Shown piece after piece: positions 7,915 to 14,666 of a stretch of DNA of 36,637 nucleotides. The stretch is from an uncultured Prevotellaceae bacterium (GTDB taxonomy: Bacteria; Bacteroidota; Bacteroidia; Bacteroidales; Muribaculaceae): NCBI GenBank assembly GCA_900318255.1, contig ONJX01000028.1, positions 1-36,637 on the forward strand, given 5' to 3'. Below the pieces are notes generated by a model that did not search any database, was not told the origin of the DNA, and saw only the letters and a program-made list of their open reading frames with translations. Position numbers and translations under genes: made by a program. Within the stretch, counting starts at the first letter, position 1. The number at the start of each line of letters is the position of its first letter.

Positions 7915-8646
7915 TTATAGTATTCCTAGTTTTTTCAAGTCTCCAGTGAGCTTGTCAGTAGGACTGATCACTTGTTCATACCACGAGAGGATCTTACCCT
8001 TAAGTTCCTCCGTGGGCTTCTTGGCAAATCGGTTCTTGTTAAGGTTAATCATCCTAACAGCATTCTTGCTCTGCTCACGCAAGTCCTCAGTCAGAACCTG
8101 CTCACCATCTGCACCTGTGTAATGGTCATAGATTTCCCAATTTGAGTGCAGTTTCTTATCAAGAGCGATGAGTTCCTTGAGGAATGGGTACCTCTCACTG
8201 TCCGGGCAAGGTGCGCTATCAAGAGAAAGCGATCTCAGCTTCAGATGCAGTTCGCGCATCTTCTGCACGATAGAGAGGTTCTCCACATAGAGAGCCTGCA
8301 CCTCATCAGGCAGTGAGTCATGGTCAGCACGTTTGCCTGCCTTGAAATCAGTAGCTGGAGTGGTGTTAGTCTTCTCCAGATTACGCTTCACCACTATGCC
8401 ATCCACCTGTTTCTGCATCTGTTCCACCTGCTTATGAGTCACCTGGCGCAGTCTGAAAGTGAGACGTTTCTTCAGCTGGTACTCGATGAACTCCTCACCC
8501 TTGCTAGTACGATGCATTGTCAAATTGCGGTACCATATCTGGTTCCCAGTGAGCTTCAGCAGCAGCATCGCGCCCTGCTCATAGTCACGTTCTGACGCAG
8601 GAGCATTTAGCCAATCTTGAATCTGTTTTGTAAAGTTATTATCCAT
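7915..8646 (-). CDS. Conserved-looking phage protein of unknown function
   Basis: 243 aa, charged and mainly helical. The N-terminus (QIQDWLNAPASERDYEQGAMLLLKLTGN) looks like a small helical domain seen in Bacteroidales phage proteins; residues 55-90 (YQLKKRLTFRLRQVTHKQVEQMQKQV) may form a coiled coil. No catalytic motif, membrane segment or signal peptide. It starts 3 bp after the phosphoribosyltransferase stop and ends 120 bp before the PLD-like gene, with the 7817-7857 hairpin between. It is too short for a portal and lacks portal-like features. Confidence 0.65.
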   Translation of the reverse strand: MDNNFTKQIQDWLNAPASERDYEQGAMLLLKLTGNQIWYRNLTMHRTSKGEEFIEYQLKKRLTFRLRQVTHKQVEQMQKQVDGIVVKRNLEKTNTTPATDFKAGKRADHDSLPDEVQALYVENLSIVQKMRELHLKLRSLSLDSAPCPDSERYPFLKELIALDKKLHSNWEIYDHYTGADGEQVLTEDLREQSKNAVRMINLNKNRFAKKPTEELKGKILSWYEQVISPTDKLTGDLKKLGIL

Positions 8647-8649
8647 AAT

Positions 8650-9309
8650 CTAAAGTTTATTATTTATGCAACTGTAGAAAACCACATTTTTTCCCAGCGA
8701 AGAGAGCAGCTTCTTCATTCCAGCGAGAGTCATCCCTGTCGTCACGAAGTCGTCAAACACAATGATGTTGTTTTCATTCGGAAGATTGTTAAGCTCAAAC
8801 ACTGCGTTCACTCGTTGCTTGCTGTGACACAATGCCACGTCCTCATAGAACGGAATCCCAAGTGAGGCAGCTATCCTCTCACTTATCAGCGTTGCAAAGT
8901 TCTTCTCCTTGTGACGGCGTTTCGGTGAGGTACATACAGCCCACGAGCCATCTGCAAGATGGTAGCCCAACGTCTCACTTATTACAGGAGTAATATTATT
9001 AGCAAAGAAGGTGACCATATCAGGATCACCTTTGATGTCCGTTAGTGTGCGTCCATAGACCGACTTCTTCCAGATTGAGATGAAGTCCACATCCGAGCGG
9101 CGAGTCAGACTCAGCTTATAAGTGAAGTCGCAACGAGCTTCTACAGTCTTATCCCACGACTTGCGCTTGCTCACAGCAAACAAGTCCTTAGGCTGTGCTC
9201 TGCTCTGTTTATCTCCAGTGGAAACGACGAGAGAACCATCACCAACCTTTGGGAATGTCAATTCGCTAAGTATTCCCTTCATGTCGATGGCTGTTCTCTC
9301 GTCAGTCAT
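8650..9309 (-). CDS. Phosphoribosyltransferase-fold protein in the capsid operon
   Basis: 219 aa. The C-terminal half carries the type I phosphoribosyltransferase signature: NNIIVFDDFVTTGMTLAG (residues 180-197), the hydrophobic strand, DD, and TTGMT loop that binds the PRPP phosphate. SWAVCTSPKRRHKEKNFA (122-139) fits the PPi loop region as in ComF-like proteins. PRTases move nucleobases to and from PRPP. The N-terminal 90 residues are not recognised. Its place between a virion-like gene and packaging genes is unusual: it could act in nucleotide salvage or base modification of phage DNA, or be a structural use of the fold. Confidence 0.75.
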   Translation of the reverse strand: MTDERTAIDMKGILSELTFPKVGDGSLVVSTGDKQSRAQPKDLFAVSKRKSWDKTVEARCDFTYKLSLTRRSDVDFISIWKKSVYGRTLTDIKGDPDMVTFFANNITPVISETLGYHLADGSWAVCTSPKRRHKEKNFATLISERIAASLGIPFYEDVALCHSKQRVNAVFELNNLPNENNIIVFDDFVTTGMTLAGMKKLLSSLGKNVVFYSCINNKL

Positions 9310-9326
9310 GATTCAAGTTTCAGAAA

Positions 9327-9950
9327 TCAAGGATTCGCAGTGTCATCATCTGGGTCTCCATCTACCACGGGCTGAGCCTGCTGTTGGTCAGCATAGATGA
9401 TACCATCCTCAGTGTCGATCTTACCTTGATAGAAAGGAGCCGGGCACTCATCGGTAGCCTCCACGTTCAAAGTTGTACTTGTGGTGCCTGTTGCTCCTTG
9501 CCCCAGGTCTTGCGCCACTGTCGACTTCACCTGCCATTTCTCACTACCTACGACACGGAACTTGTTGCGTACAGTCTCCACGAGATATACGCAGTCGCAG
9601 TTGTTCACGTAAGCTGAGAGTCCTGAAGCCTCCACGCCCACGCCTGGGTGAACAGCGGTGAGTTTGTTCAGCTGAGTCATCGATGGATATTCTCCTTGTG
9701 CCTCACTTGTGAGCTGTGACTTGTCAGGGAGGATGTCGATAAACTTCCATGTAGCGTCTGCCACCAGTTCGAAGTTCCCCGAATATGCTGCCGAAGTCAG
9801 ACGGCCGTTCTGGTCACGTGTCAGAGTGGGCCATTTCACAATCTGGTCCTTGCTGATGTAGTAGAGCCTACGCTTGATGCCAGGCAGCTCAGGCGTGCCT
9901 TGGCACCAGGCAAGAGACCTCTGTATTGGAGTACATGTTTGTCTAGGCAT
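9327..9950 (-). CDS. Virion-like protein (possible tail-tube or head-completion fold)
   Basis: 207 aa, rich in beta-type sequence with Gly/Thr/Ser loops, starting MPRQTCTPIQRSLAWCQGTP and followed by LPGIKRRLYYISKDQIVKWP. It follows the major capsid gene by 44 bp. It shares LPGIK and a matching C-terminal pattern (VKST, then GATGTTSTTLNVEATDECPAPFY) with the 142-aa protein at 12108-12536, so the two may be distant paralogues. The acidic tail ends DGDPDDDTANP. A surface or tube protein is inferred from composition and position; no family is certain. Confidence 0.7.
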   Translation of the reverse strand: MPRQTCTPIQRSLAWCQGTPELPGIKRRLYYISKDQIVKWPTLTRDQNGRLTSAAYSGNFELVADATWKFIDILPDKSQLTSEAQGEYPSMTQLNKLTAVHPGVGVEASGLSAYVNNCDCVYLVETVRNKFRVVGSEKWQVKSTVAQDLGQGATGTTSTTLNVEATDECPAPFYQGKIDTEDGIIYADQQQAQPVVDGDPDDDTANP

Positions 9951-9994
9951 AATGTTTGAGTTTTCTGTTGTCAGTAATCAGTTGTCAGTTAGTA

Positions 9995-10963
9995 TCACGC
10001 CGCGAGTTCCACCACTTTCAGTTTGCGGTAATCGATGCTCTCGAACTGCACACCGAAGAACATTGTAGCGATGTAGGAGAGGATGAAAGGCTCATACTCC
10101 TTGACCATCACGCTCTCGATGTCGCTCATCTGGTCGAATCCCACCAGCATGTTGCTCTTAGGAGTCACGTGGATGAACTTGCTGTCAGCCTTGTTGAACA
10201 GAGGCACAATGTGAAGTTTTCCGTTGCTGCCTTCCACGGTGTTCTGTCCGAACTGGTTGTAGTAGTTGATACCAGCATGAGTCAGCAGCATCGCCTCGTT
10301 GTACTTGTCGGCGAAGTCCTGCGAGCAGTACATGTTGAGTTCCTGCGCGCGCAGACGTGGGTCAAGAGAGTAAAGAATCTCCTTCGCGATGTCCAGAGCA
10401 TTCGAGGTGGTGATTTCCTCCTCAAGTTTCATATAGTTCTTGTTTGCCTCACTGATGTTGTCAGCGTCAATCTCCATCTGTGTGATGGTGTCGAAACCGT
10501 CAAACAGATCTTTCGTTGTGTCGCCATTGGCATTGCGAACCGCATTCCATATTGCCTCGTCAAGGCTGCTTGAGAGCCCTTTGGCGATAAGAGTCAGCAC
10601 GTGGAGCGCAGTAGGAGCTCTCATCTGGCCGTCCCCCTTAGTTGCGGCATGATAGCCGAGGATAGTGGACGCTGCCGAGTTGGGCTCGAACTTGCAGTGC
10701 ACCGAACCCATGAAAGTCTCCAGGGTGCGGTAGTCCACATTGAGGTTGAAGTCCGTCGAGCGGCTTGGCTTGTACGGACCAAACTGAGCGTCGCCGCTAA
10801 TGGCCCCCACATTCTCCTTGTATCGGATACCTGGGCGTGGAGTCATGTGCTTCAGAGTCTGCTCACAGCCTATGATGGGCATATAGAGCAACTGAGGACG
10901 ATATTTCGTGGCGGCTTCTTGAAAGTCGTGCAGATTAGGTGTTACATTTAATTGTCCTGCCAT
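9995..10963 (-). CDS. Major capsid protein (probable)
   Basis: 322 aa, placed right after a protease-scaffold gene, as in HK97-fold head operons. The composition fits a shell protein: an extended N-arm (NVTPNLHDFQEAATKYRPQLLYMP), aromatic-rich beta segments, a long central helical region (EEITTSNALDIAKEILYSLDPRLR), and C-terminal FIHVTPKSNMLVGFDQMSDIESVMVKEYEPF typical of the axial and P domains. No enzymatic motif. The identification rests on order, length and fold-like pattern rather than a diagnostic motif. Confidence 0.8.
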   Translation of the reverse strand: MAGQLNVTPNLHDFQEAATKYRPQLLYMPIIGCEQTLKHMTPRPGIRYKENVGAISGDAQFGPYKPSRSTDFNLNVDYRTLETFMGSVHCKFEPNSAASTILGYHAATKGDGQMRAPTALHVLTLIAKGLSSSLDEAIWNAVRNANGDTTKDLFDGFDTITQMEIDADNISEANKNYMKLEEEITTSNALDIAKEILYSLDPRLRAQELNMYCSQDFADKYNEAMLLTHAGINYYNQFGQNTVEGSNGKLHIVPLFNKADSKFIHVTPKSNMLVGFDQMSDIESVMVKEYEPFILSYIATMFFGVQFESIDYRKLKVVELAA

Positions 10964-10976
10964 AGTGATTAGATTT

Positions 10977-12038
10977 TTACGGTACTTGATTATACATTTG
11001 TCGTGCGTTGTTCACCTTGTTGGCGAATTGAGCAAAAGGATTGTCTGCCTCATGTTGAGACTTGTCATCAACGACAGACTGGGACTTCTCAGCAGGAGCC
11101 GCTTTCAGTGCTGCCACCTGCTCTGTGAGTTCGGCGTTGCTCCTGTCACGATCGGCAAGAGCGTTCTCTACCGCTTGCATCTGTTCAATAGATAGCGTCA
11201 CGCCGTTCTCACCCACGGCAAAGCCCTCCACATTGAGGACTTTGCCCAAGAGCGAAAAGGATTGTGTTTGGTTCATGGTTTCTGCTACAGAGTTACTAAC
11301 GTTATTATATTTATTAACTTCTAATGGCTTGTCATCACTCTCAGAATCTTCCTCATCCTTTATCGAGCCTGGCTTGAACAGCGCGGCTATAGAAGCGAGG
11401 AACCGTGCGAACAGCGTTTCCTTGCCATCGGTAGGGATGTTTGGGATAGGCATACCAGCAGCAGCCATGGCCGAAGCCACTGCATCCGTGAGTACAGGCT
11501 TAGGTTCCTGGAACTCCGTAACCTCATCCACAAATCCCCATTCCAGCGCTTCCTTTGCCGACAGCCATCCACCTTCCTTCATGAGGTCGAGCAGATCTTC
11601 CTGCTTCTTGCTGCACTTGCCGGCATACATGGTGGCGATATTGTTGTCCAGCTTATTCAGGTCACGTATGGCAGCCTCACAGTTGTCACGCACCTCAGCG
11701 AGCTGGTCGGCATTGAGGTTTCCCCACTCAAAGAACTCCGCGCTGCATTTGTGCACCAGGTACATTGCCGACGAGTCGATAGAGATATGCTTGGCACCGA
11801 GGGAGGCGACAGTCGCCGCGCTCGCGTTCATTCCCACGAAGTGCACTGTCACATCGCCATGCGCACGGAATGCGCTGGCGATGGATAGTGCAGTCGCGAG
11901 CGATCCCCCCAGGCTGTCAATGAGAACGTGAACCGGTTTGTCTTTGTTCTTGGCCAGAACATAGTCCACATAGTTACGGTCGAAGTCGCATCCTCCGACG
12001 TAGCCTTTCAGATGAAGATTATAATTAGGTTGTGGCAT
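10977..12038 (-). CDS. ClpP-type (S14) prohead protease fused to a scaffold domain
   Basis: Prohead proteases mature capsids by cutting scaffold and themselves. Residues 1-176 form the ClpP-like domain: DSLGGSLATA (41-50), GMNASAATVASLGA with the likely nucleophile S73 (69-82), and MYLVHK with H96. After an acidic linker (229-240) residues 255-353 form a scaffold-like part with a coiled coil (IEQMQAVENALADRDRSNAELTEQVAAL). The ATG of M255 (11276) could be an internal start giving free scaffold, as for lambda C/Nu3. A TAACTTTG box at 12059-12066 may serve as promoter. The major capsid gene follows 13 bp on. Confidence 0.88.
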   Translation of the reverse strand: MPQPNYNLHLKGYVGGCDFDRNYVDYVLAKNKDKPVHVLIDSLGGSLATALSIASAFRAHGDVTVHFVGMNASAATVASLGAKHISIDSSAMYLVHKCSAEFFEWGNLNADQLAEVRDNCEAAIRDLNKLDNNIATMYAGKCSKKQEDLLDLMKEGGWLSAKEALEWGFVDEVTEFQEPKPVLTDAVASAMAAAGMPIPNIPTDGKETLFARFLASIAALFKPGSIKDEEDSESDDKPLEVNKYNNVSNSVAETMNQTQSFSLLGKVLNVEGFAVGENGVTLSIEQMQAVENALADRDRSNAELTEQVAALKAAPAEKSQSVVDDKSQHEADNPFAQFANKVNNARQMYNQVP

Positions 12039-12058
12039 AGTAAATTTGTTTTATGCCA

Positions 12059-12066
12059 CAAAGTTA
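12059..12066 (-). promoter_or_regulatory. Possible -7 box before the protease-capsid genes
   Basis: TAACTTTG on the minus strand, 20 nt before the protease ATG; no clear -33 element. It could boost the head genes inside the longer operon that starts at 13103. Confidence 0.4.
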
Positions 12067-12107
12067 TCTTCTATTAATAAGGTGGTAAAAGACGAATTAT
12101 CTGCTGG

Positions 12108-12536
12108 TCACCACATTGGGATAAGAGATTTCAGAGCTTTGAAGGTCACTTCATAGGTCAGAACTGCAGGATCTCCGTCAGGGGTTCCTGTAGAGTGTGA
12201 GATTTTTATCACAGGATAAGGAGCCTCATGCAGTCCGACCAAGAAAGGGTGGTCATTCGTGTCGGTCACGATAAAGGCGACATGCTTGTTTACAGGCACA
12301 GGCGAGAGGGTGGCAAAGCGCAGAGTTGTAGTCTCTGTCCTTCCGTTTTTGTCATACTGAGAGACCGTAGCGCATGTTGCCTCTCCCTTGAGAATAATCG
12401 GAATAGGTGTTGTGAACACTCTCACCGGCATAGACGCGAGGCATTTCAAGTCGCAGTTCCGTTGGACAAGCTCACACGGAACATAGGCTATCGACTTGAT
12501 GCCAGGTAGAGCGTATTGGGTTTCTTGTGATATCAT
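12108..12536 (-). CDS. Small virion-like protein, possible paralogue of the 207-aa protein
   Basis: 142 aa if started at MISQETQYALPGIK (ATG 12536); a longer frame to 12617 adds 27 very basic residues that look non-coding. The LPGIK motif followed by IAYVPCELV parallels LPGIKRRLYYISKDQIV in the gene at 9327-9950, and the C-terminus (VIKISHSTGTPDGDPAVLTY) has the same G/T-rich hairpin. It precedes the protease by 69 bp. A tail-tube-like or head-decoration fold is possible; the function is unknown. Confidence 0.65.
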   Translation of the reverse strand: MISQETQYALPGIKSIAYVPCELVQRNCDLKCLASMPVRVFTTPIPIILKGEATCATVSQYDKNGRTETTTLRFATLSPVPVNKHVAFIVTDTNDHPFLVGLHEAPYPVIKISHSTGTPDGDPAVLTYEVTFKALKSLIPMW

Positions 12537-12620
12537 GGCTAGTTGTATTTTCAATAAACGAAACAATCGTCTTTGTCGCAAAAATCGTAAAAGTCCGCTT
12601 TGTCGGTTTGCGGACAAAAA

Positions 12621-13103
12621 TCACTCTGAAGTCGATGTCATTTTTTTCGTTTTTTTCTTCAGATATATTTCTCTCTTTCTCTGGTACCTTTTAGATATGG
12701 TACACCAGTTCGTGTCATCAAACTCAATCCCATGACATTCCATCCAGGCCTCTATCAGTTCTTTCAGCATTTTCGATTTCGGATGAACCTGATGAAGATC
12801 ATTCCACAGCTGCACATCAAAACGGTTTTTTATGCACTTGTGCAGACATTCCACCGCTTTAGGCGGAAGATAATTGTAAATGCGTGGGTCCTTGCGCTTG
12901 AAGTAGGGGATGGCGATTATCAGATTCGCATCCTCTCTGCACTCATCAGGGACATCCTCCGGTTGTTTCGTCAGGAACAGTTGGAGGATGTCCGATTCAG
13001 CCGAGCCACGTGGAATTTCCACTGGCGAGGTTCCTCCCATCTCATGTGTAAACCACTGGGCTAAGTACGGCTCAAATTTAAGGTATATCAAAAAGTCGCT
13101 CAT
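12621..13103 (-). CDS. First gene of the capsid operon, unknown function
   Basis: A 160-aa product from the ATG at 13103 (MSDFLIYLKFEPYLAQWF), with Trp/Tyr-rich N-terminus and a basic C-terminal tail (KRYQRKREIYLKKKTKK). The upstream ATG (13118) lies almost at the expected transcription start of the promoter at 13123-13153, so 13103 is preferred. The middle (YNYLPPKAVECLHKCIKNRFD) looks helical. The basic tail hints at nucleic-acid binding. I recognise it only as a type of hypothetical protein seen in Bacteroidales phage-like regions. Confidence 0.7.
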   Translation of the reverse strand: MSDFLIYLKFEPYLAQWFTHEMGGTSPVEIPRGSAESDILQLFLTKQPEDVPDECREDANLIIAIPYFKRKDPRIYNYLPPKAVECLHKCIKNRFDVQLWNDLHQVHPKSKMLKELIEAWMECHGIEFDDTNWCTISKRYQRKREIYLKKKTKKMTSTSE

Positions 13104-13122
13104 AGGTTTAGTATTCATGCCG

Positions 13123-13153
13123 CAAAATTACTTAAAAATCTCAATGCCAACAA
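13123..13153 (-). promoter_or_regulatory. Promoter of the capsid/packaging operon
   Basis: Minus strand TAATTTTG (13123-13130) with TTG 17 nt (13148-13150) and 20 nt (13151-13153) upstream. It lies just beyond the ardA terminator, so it separates the late operon from ardA. Confidence 0.7.
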
Positions 13154-13225
13154 CTTGCGTTCAAATCTTGAACAAAATAATTGTGGAAGCAGGTTTCTGT
13201 GATACTTGGTTTCACTGCGATGCAA

Positions 13226-13250
13226 AAGAAAAGCCGCCCGAAGGCGGCTC
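13226..13250 (-). terminator. ardA terminator
   Basis: Minus strand hairpin AGCCGCC-TTCG-GGCGGCT (arms 13243-13249 and 13232-13238) with a UUCG tetraloop, then TTTTCTTTT. It is very stable and 22 bp past the ardA stop. Confidence 0.92.
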
Positions 13251-13271
13251 AACATCAGCATTCAGTAAACA

Positions 13272-13937
13272 TCAGCTAACTCTAAAGATGTAGCCATCTT
13301 GGAAGTCATAGTCATAGCGGAAAAGCTCGTCTGAATAGGCCGAGACGTCAAAGAAGCGTCGCAGATGCTCGGGCACTTCGTCAAGGATTCCCAGCTCGTC
13401 GATCAAATTCTCGGTGAACTCTTGCTCACTGTCCCACTTGCCGCAGTAAGCCTCGCGGAACTCCTCGAATGTAACGTCACTGTCGCAACGAACATCCATG
13501 AAAGCCTCGAAGGCCTCGCGCTCGTCCTCGTCAAGCTCTGCGAACTCTTGGATTCTCTCGAAGGTGTCCTCACTCAGTGAGCCTTCATCATACCATGAAT
13601 CGGGCCAGTTCTGCATGTCCTGAAACATGAATTCTGGATCCTCCTCATCGAAAACTATGAGCCGGCACACCTGCATAAACTCGTCATAGTCGGCACACAG
13701 GGATAAATCAACCCACATACCATCTAAATTTCCACAGCTGTAGCGGTGGTAGGAACTGACGTACACGGCCGGATTGTCAGTACGGTAGTCAAACTTGAAG
13801 TCTGCCAAGTCCAACTCAGCCTCACAAACCTCTTTGAGATTGGAGGAGCTGGAGCTGCAGCTTTTTACAACTTGTTCTTGAACTTGGGTGCTGTCAGCAC
13901 CGCTTGCAAACTCGAATGAAAGGGAATTGTTACTCAT
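13272..13937 (-). CDS. ardA: Antirestriction protein ArdA
   Basis: ArdA is an acidic DNA mimic that occupies type I restriction-modification enzymes, letting incoming elements escape cutting. The 221-aa protein is strongly acidic throughout. It has the family pattern: PAVYVSSYHRYSCGNLDGMWVDL (around residue 57), EEDPEFMFQD (about 98-107), then DEDEREAFEAFMD, and FREAYCGKWDSEQEF. Residues 1-45 (Ser-rich) are an extra N-terminal stretch. It is a single-gene unit between the origin region and the capsid operon, closed by its own terminator. No standard promoter box is seen ahead of it, so it may be transcribed from the early operon or by an element-specific route. Confidence 0.92.
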   Translation of the reverse strand: MSNNSLSFEFASGADSTQVQEQVVKSCSSSSSNLKEVCEAELDLADFKFDYRTDNPAVYVSSYHRYSCGNLDGMWVDLSLCADYDEFMQVCRLIVFDEEDPEFMFQDMQNWPDSWYDEGSLSEDTFERIQEFAELDEDEREAFEAFMDVRCDSDVTFEEFREAYCGKWDSEQEFTENLIDELGILDEVPEHLRRFFDVSAYSDELFRYDYDFQDGYIFRVS

Positions 13938-14033
13938 AATAAAGAAAATTTATAAGTGAAACTTCTTTGATCTTGTTATCGCTATCGCTTTGCTTTTTAC
14001 ACTGCCCGAAAAGTGCGACTGCCAACACAGAGA

Positions 14034-14102
14034 GCAAGGCTTGCAAGAGAAATACTACCCGCAGGTGTGGAGATTTCTCGCAGCAACGTAGCCTGGCCTT
14101 GC
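14034..14102. repeat. Nested inverted repeats upstream of the microprotein promoter
   Basis: Outer arms GCAAGGC (14034-14040) and GCCTTGC (14096-14102); inner arms GAGAAAT (14047-14053) and ATTTCTC (14073-14079). The right outer arm overlaps the TTG of the promoter at 14099, so it may be an operator or part of the origin region. Confidence 0.5.
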
Positions 14103-14127
14103 GTGTGAGGGAGACGCATTAACTTTG
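14099..14127 (+). promoter_or_regulatory. Plus-strand promoter facing the iteron region
   Basis: TTG (14099-14101), 18 nt, TAACTTTG (14120-14127): an almost ideal Bacteroidetes promoter, directed against the surrounding minus-strand genes. Confidence 0.75.
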
Positions 14128-14149
14128 CGGCGTAAAAACAAAGTGAGCG

Positions 14150-14239
14150 ATGGACAATCAAGTCAAAGAGTCTTTGGAATTTTCTTATGAGCAACATCCC
14201 TTTCTACTGCAAGTGGAGCGTCAAGACACACCCATGTAA
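14150..14239 (+). CDS. Candidate 29-aa microprotein
   Basis: ATG 14150 to TAA 14239 encodes 29 residues, beginning MDNQVKESLEFSYEQHPFLL and ending QDTPM. It starts about 17 nt after the expected transcription start of the promoter at 14099-14127. It is the only plus-strand gene candidate in the replication region and its transcript would run into the iteron array. It could regulate replication, be a leader peptide, or be a mere by-product of a transcript that primes or controls the origin. No known family is recognised. Confidence 0.45.
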   Translation: MDNQVKESLEFSYEQHPFLLQVERQDTPM

Positions 14240-14344
14240 AGAGCAAAAATTAATCTGAGAGTAGCAAAAACCATTTCTGCACTAAAACCCGAGAACCACG
14301 AAAAAACAATTTTTTTTCAAAAAAACATATACACCCACTAGGGC

Positions 14345-14552
14345 TTCCACAGTTTCCACAAATTCCACATCCCTGATTTTCAGAAAGATAGATTATGGCG
14401 TTTTGTGGAATTGTGGAAACATTTGTGGAAATCCAAAGTCAGGAGAAACTATGCTGAACACTTTTGTGGAAAATTGTGGAAGTTTGTGGTATGATACATT
14501 ATTAGTTATTTTATTGATTTATAACATTGTGGAATATGTGGAAAGTGTGGAA
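14345..14552. other. Iteron array, probable replication origin of the element
   Basis: Twelve copies of TGTGGAA in four triplets: inverted at 14345, 14354, 14363; direct at 14404, 14412, 14424; direct at 14465, 14475, 14485 (last one TGTGGTA); direct at 14528, 14537, 14546. Spacing within triplets is 8-12 bp, close to one helical turn. AT-rich stretches lie at 14306-14335 and 14491-14527 (between triplets three and four). It is placed just 3' of the primase-helicase gene, as in SaPI origins. The rest of 14240-14666 has no credible gene. Confidence 0.8.
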
Positions 14553-14589
14553 AGAAAAGTCCTTAGGTTTTATCACGTTCGACACTTCC

Positions 14590-14625
14590 AAAAAATAAGC
14601 ACCTACTTTCCCAAGCAAGTGCTTA
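14590..14625 (-). terminator. Terminator of the primase operon
   Basis: Minus strand hairpin TAAGCAC (14625-14619) with GTGCTTA (14602-14596), 16-nt loop, then six T (14595-14590). It lies 42 bp past the primase stop and between the gene and the iterons. Confidence 0.65.
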
Positions 14626-14666
14626 CAATCCAAATTAAAAATGTAAGTGATCTACATTTTCGCAAA

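Noticed and set aside
9951..9994. TTGTCAGT direct repeats between the capsid and 207-aa genes
   Set aside because: A short repeat of a kind common in AT-rich intergenic DNA; no box or hairpin goes with it.
11062..11931. 289-aa open frame on the plus strand
   Set aside because: Ser/Ala-rich shadow of the ClpP-type protease gene.
13997..14197. 66-aa minus-strand frame
   Set aside because: It runs through the nested inverted repeats and the plus-strand promoter, and its product resembles no protein.
14345..14552. CRISPR array
   Set aside because: The repeated unit is 7 bp with 1-5 bp between copies in a triplet; no 25-40 bp repeats or unique spacers and no cas genes.
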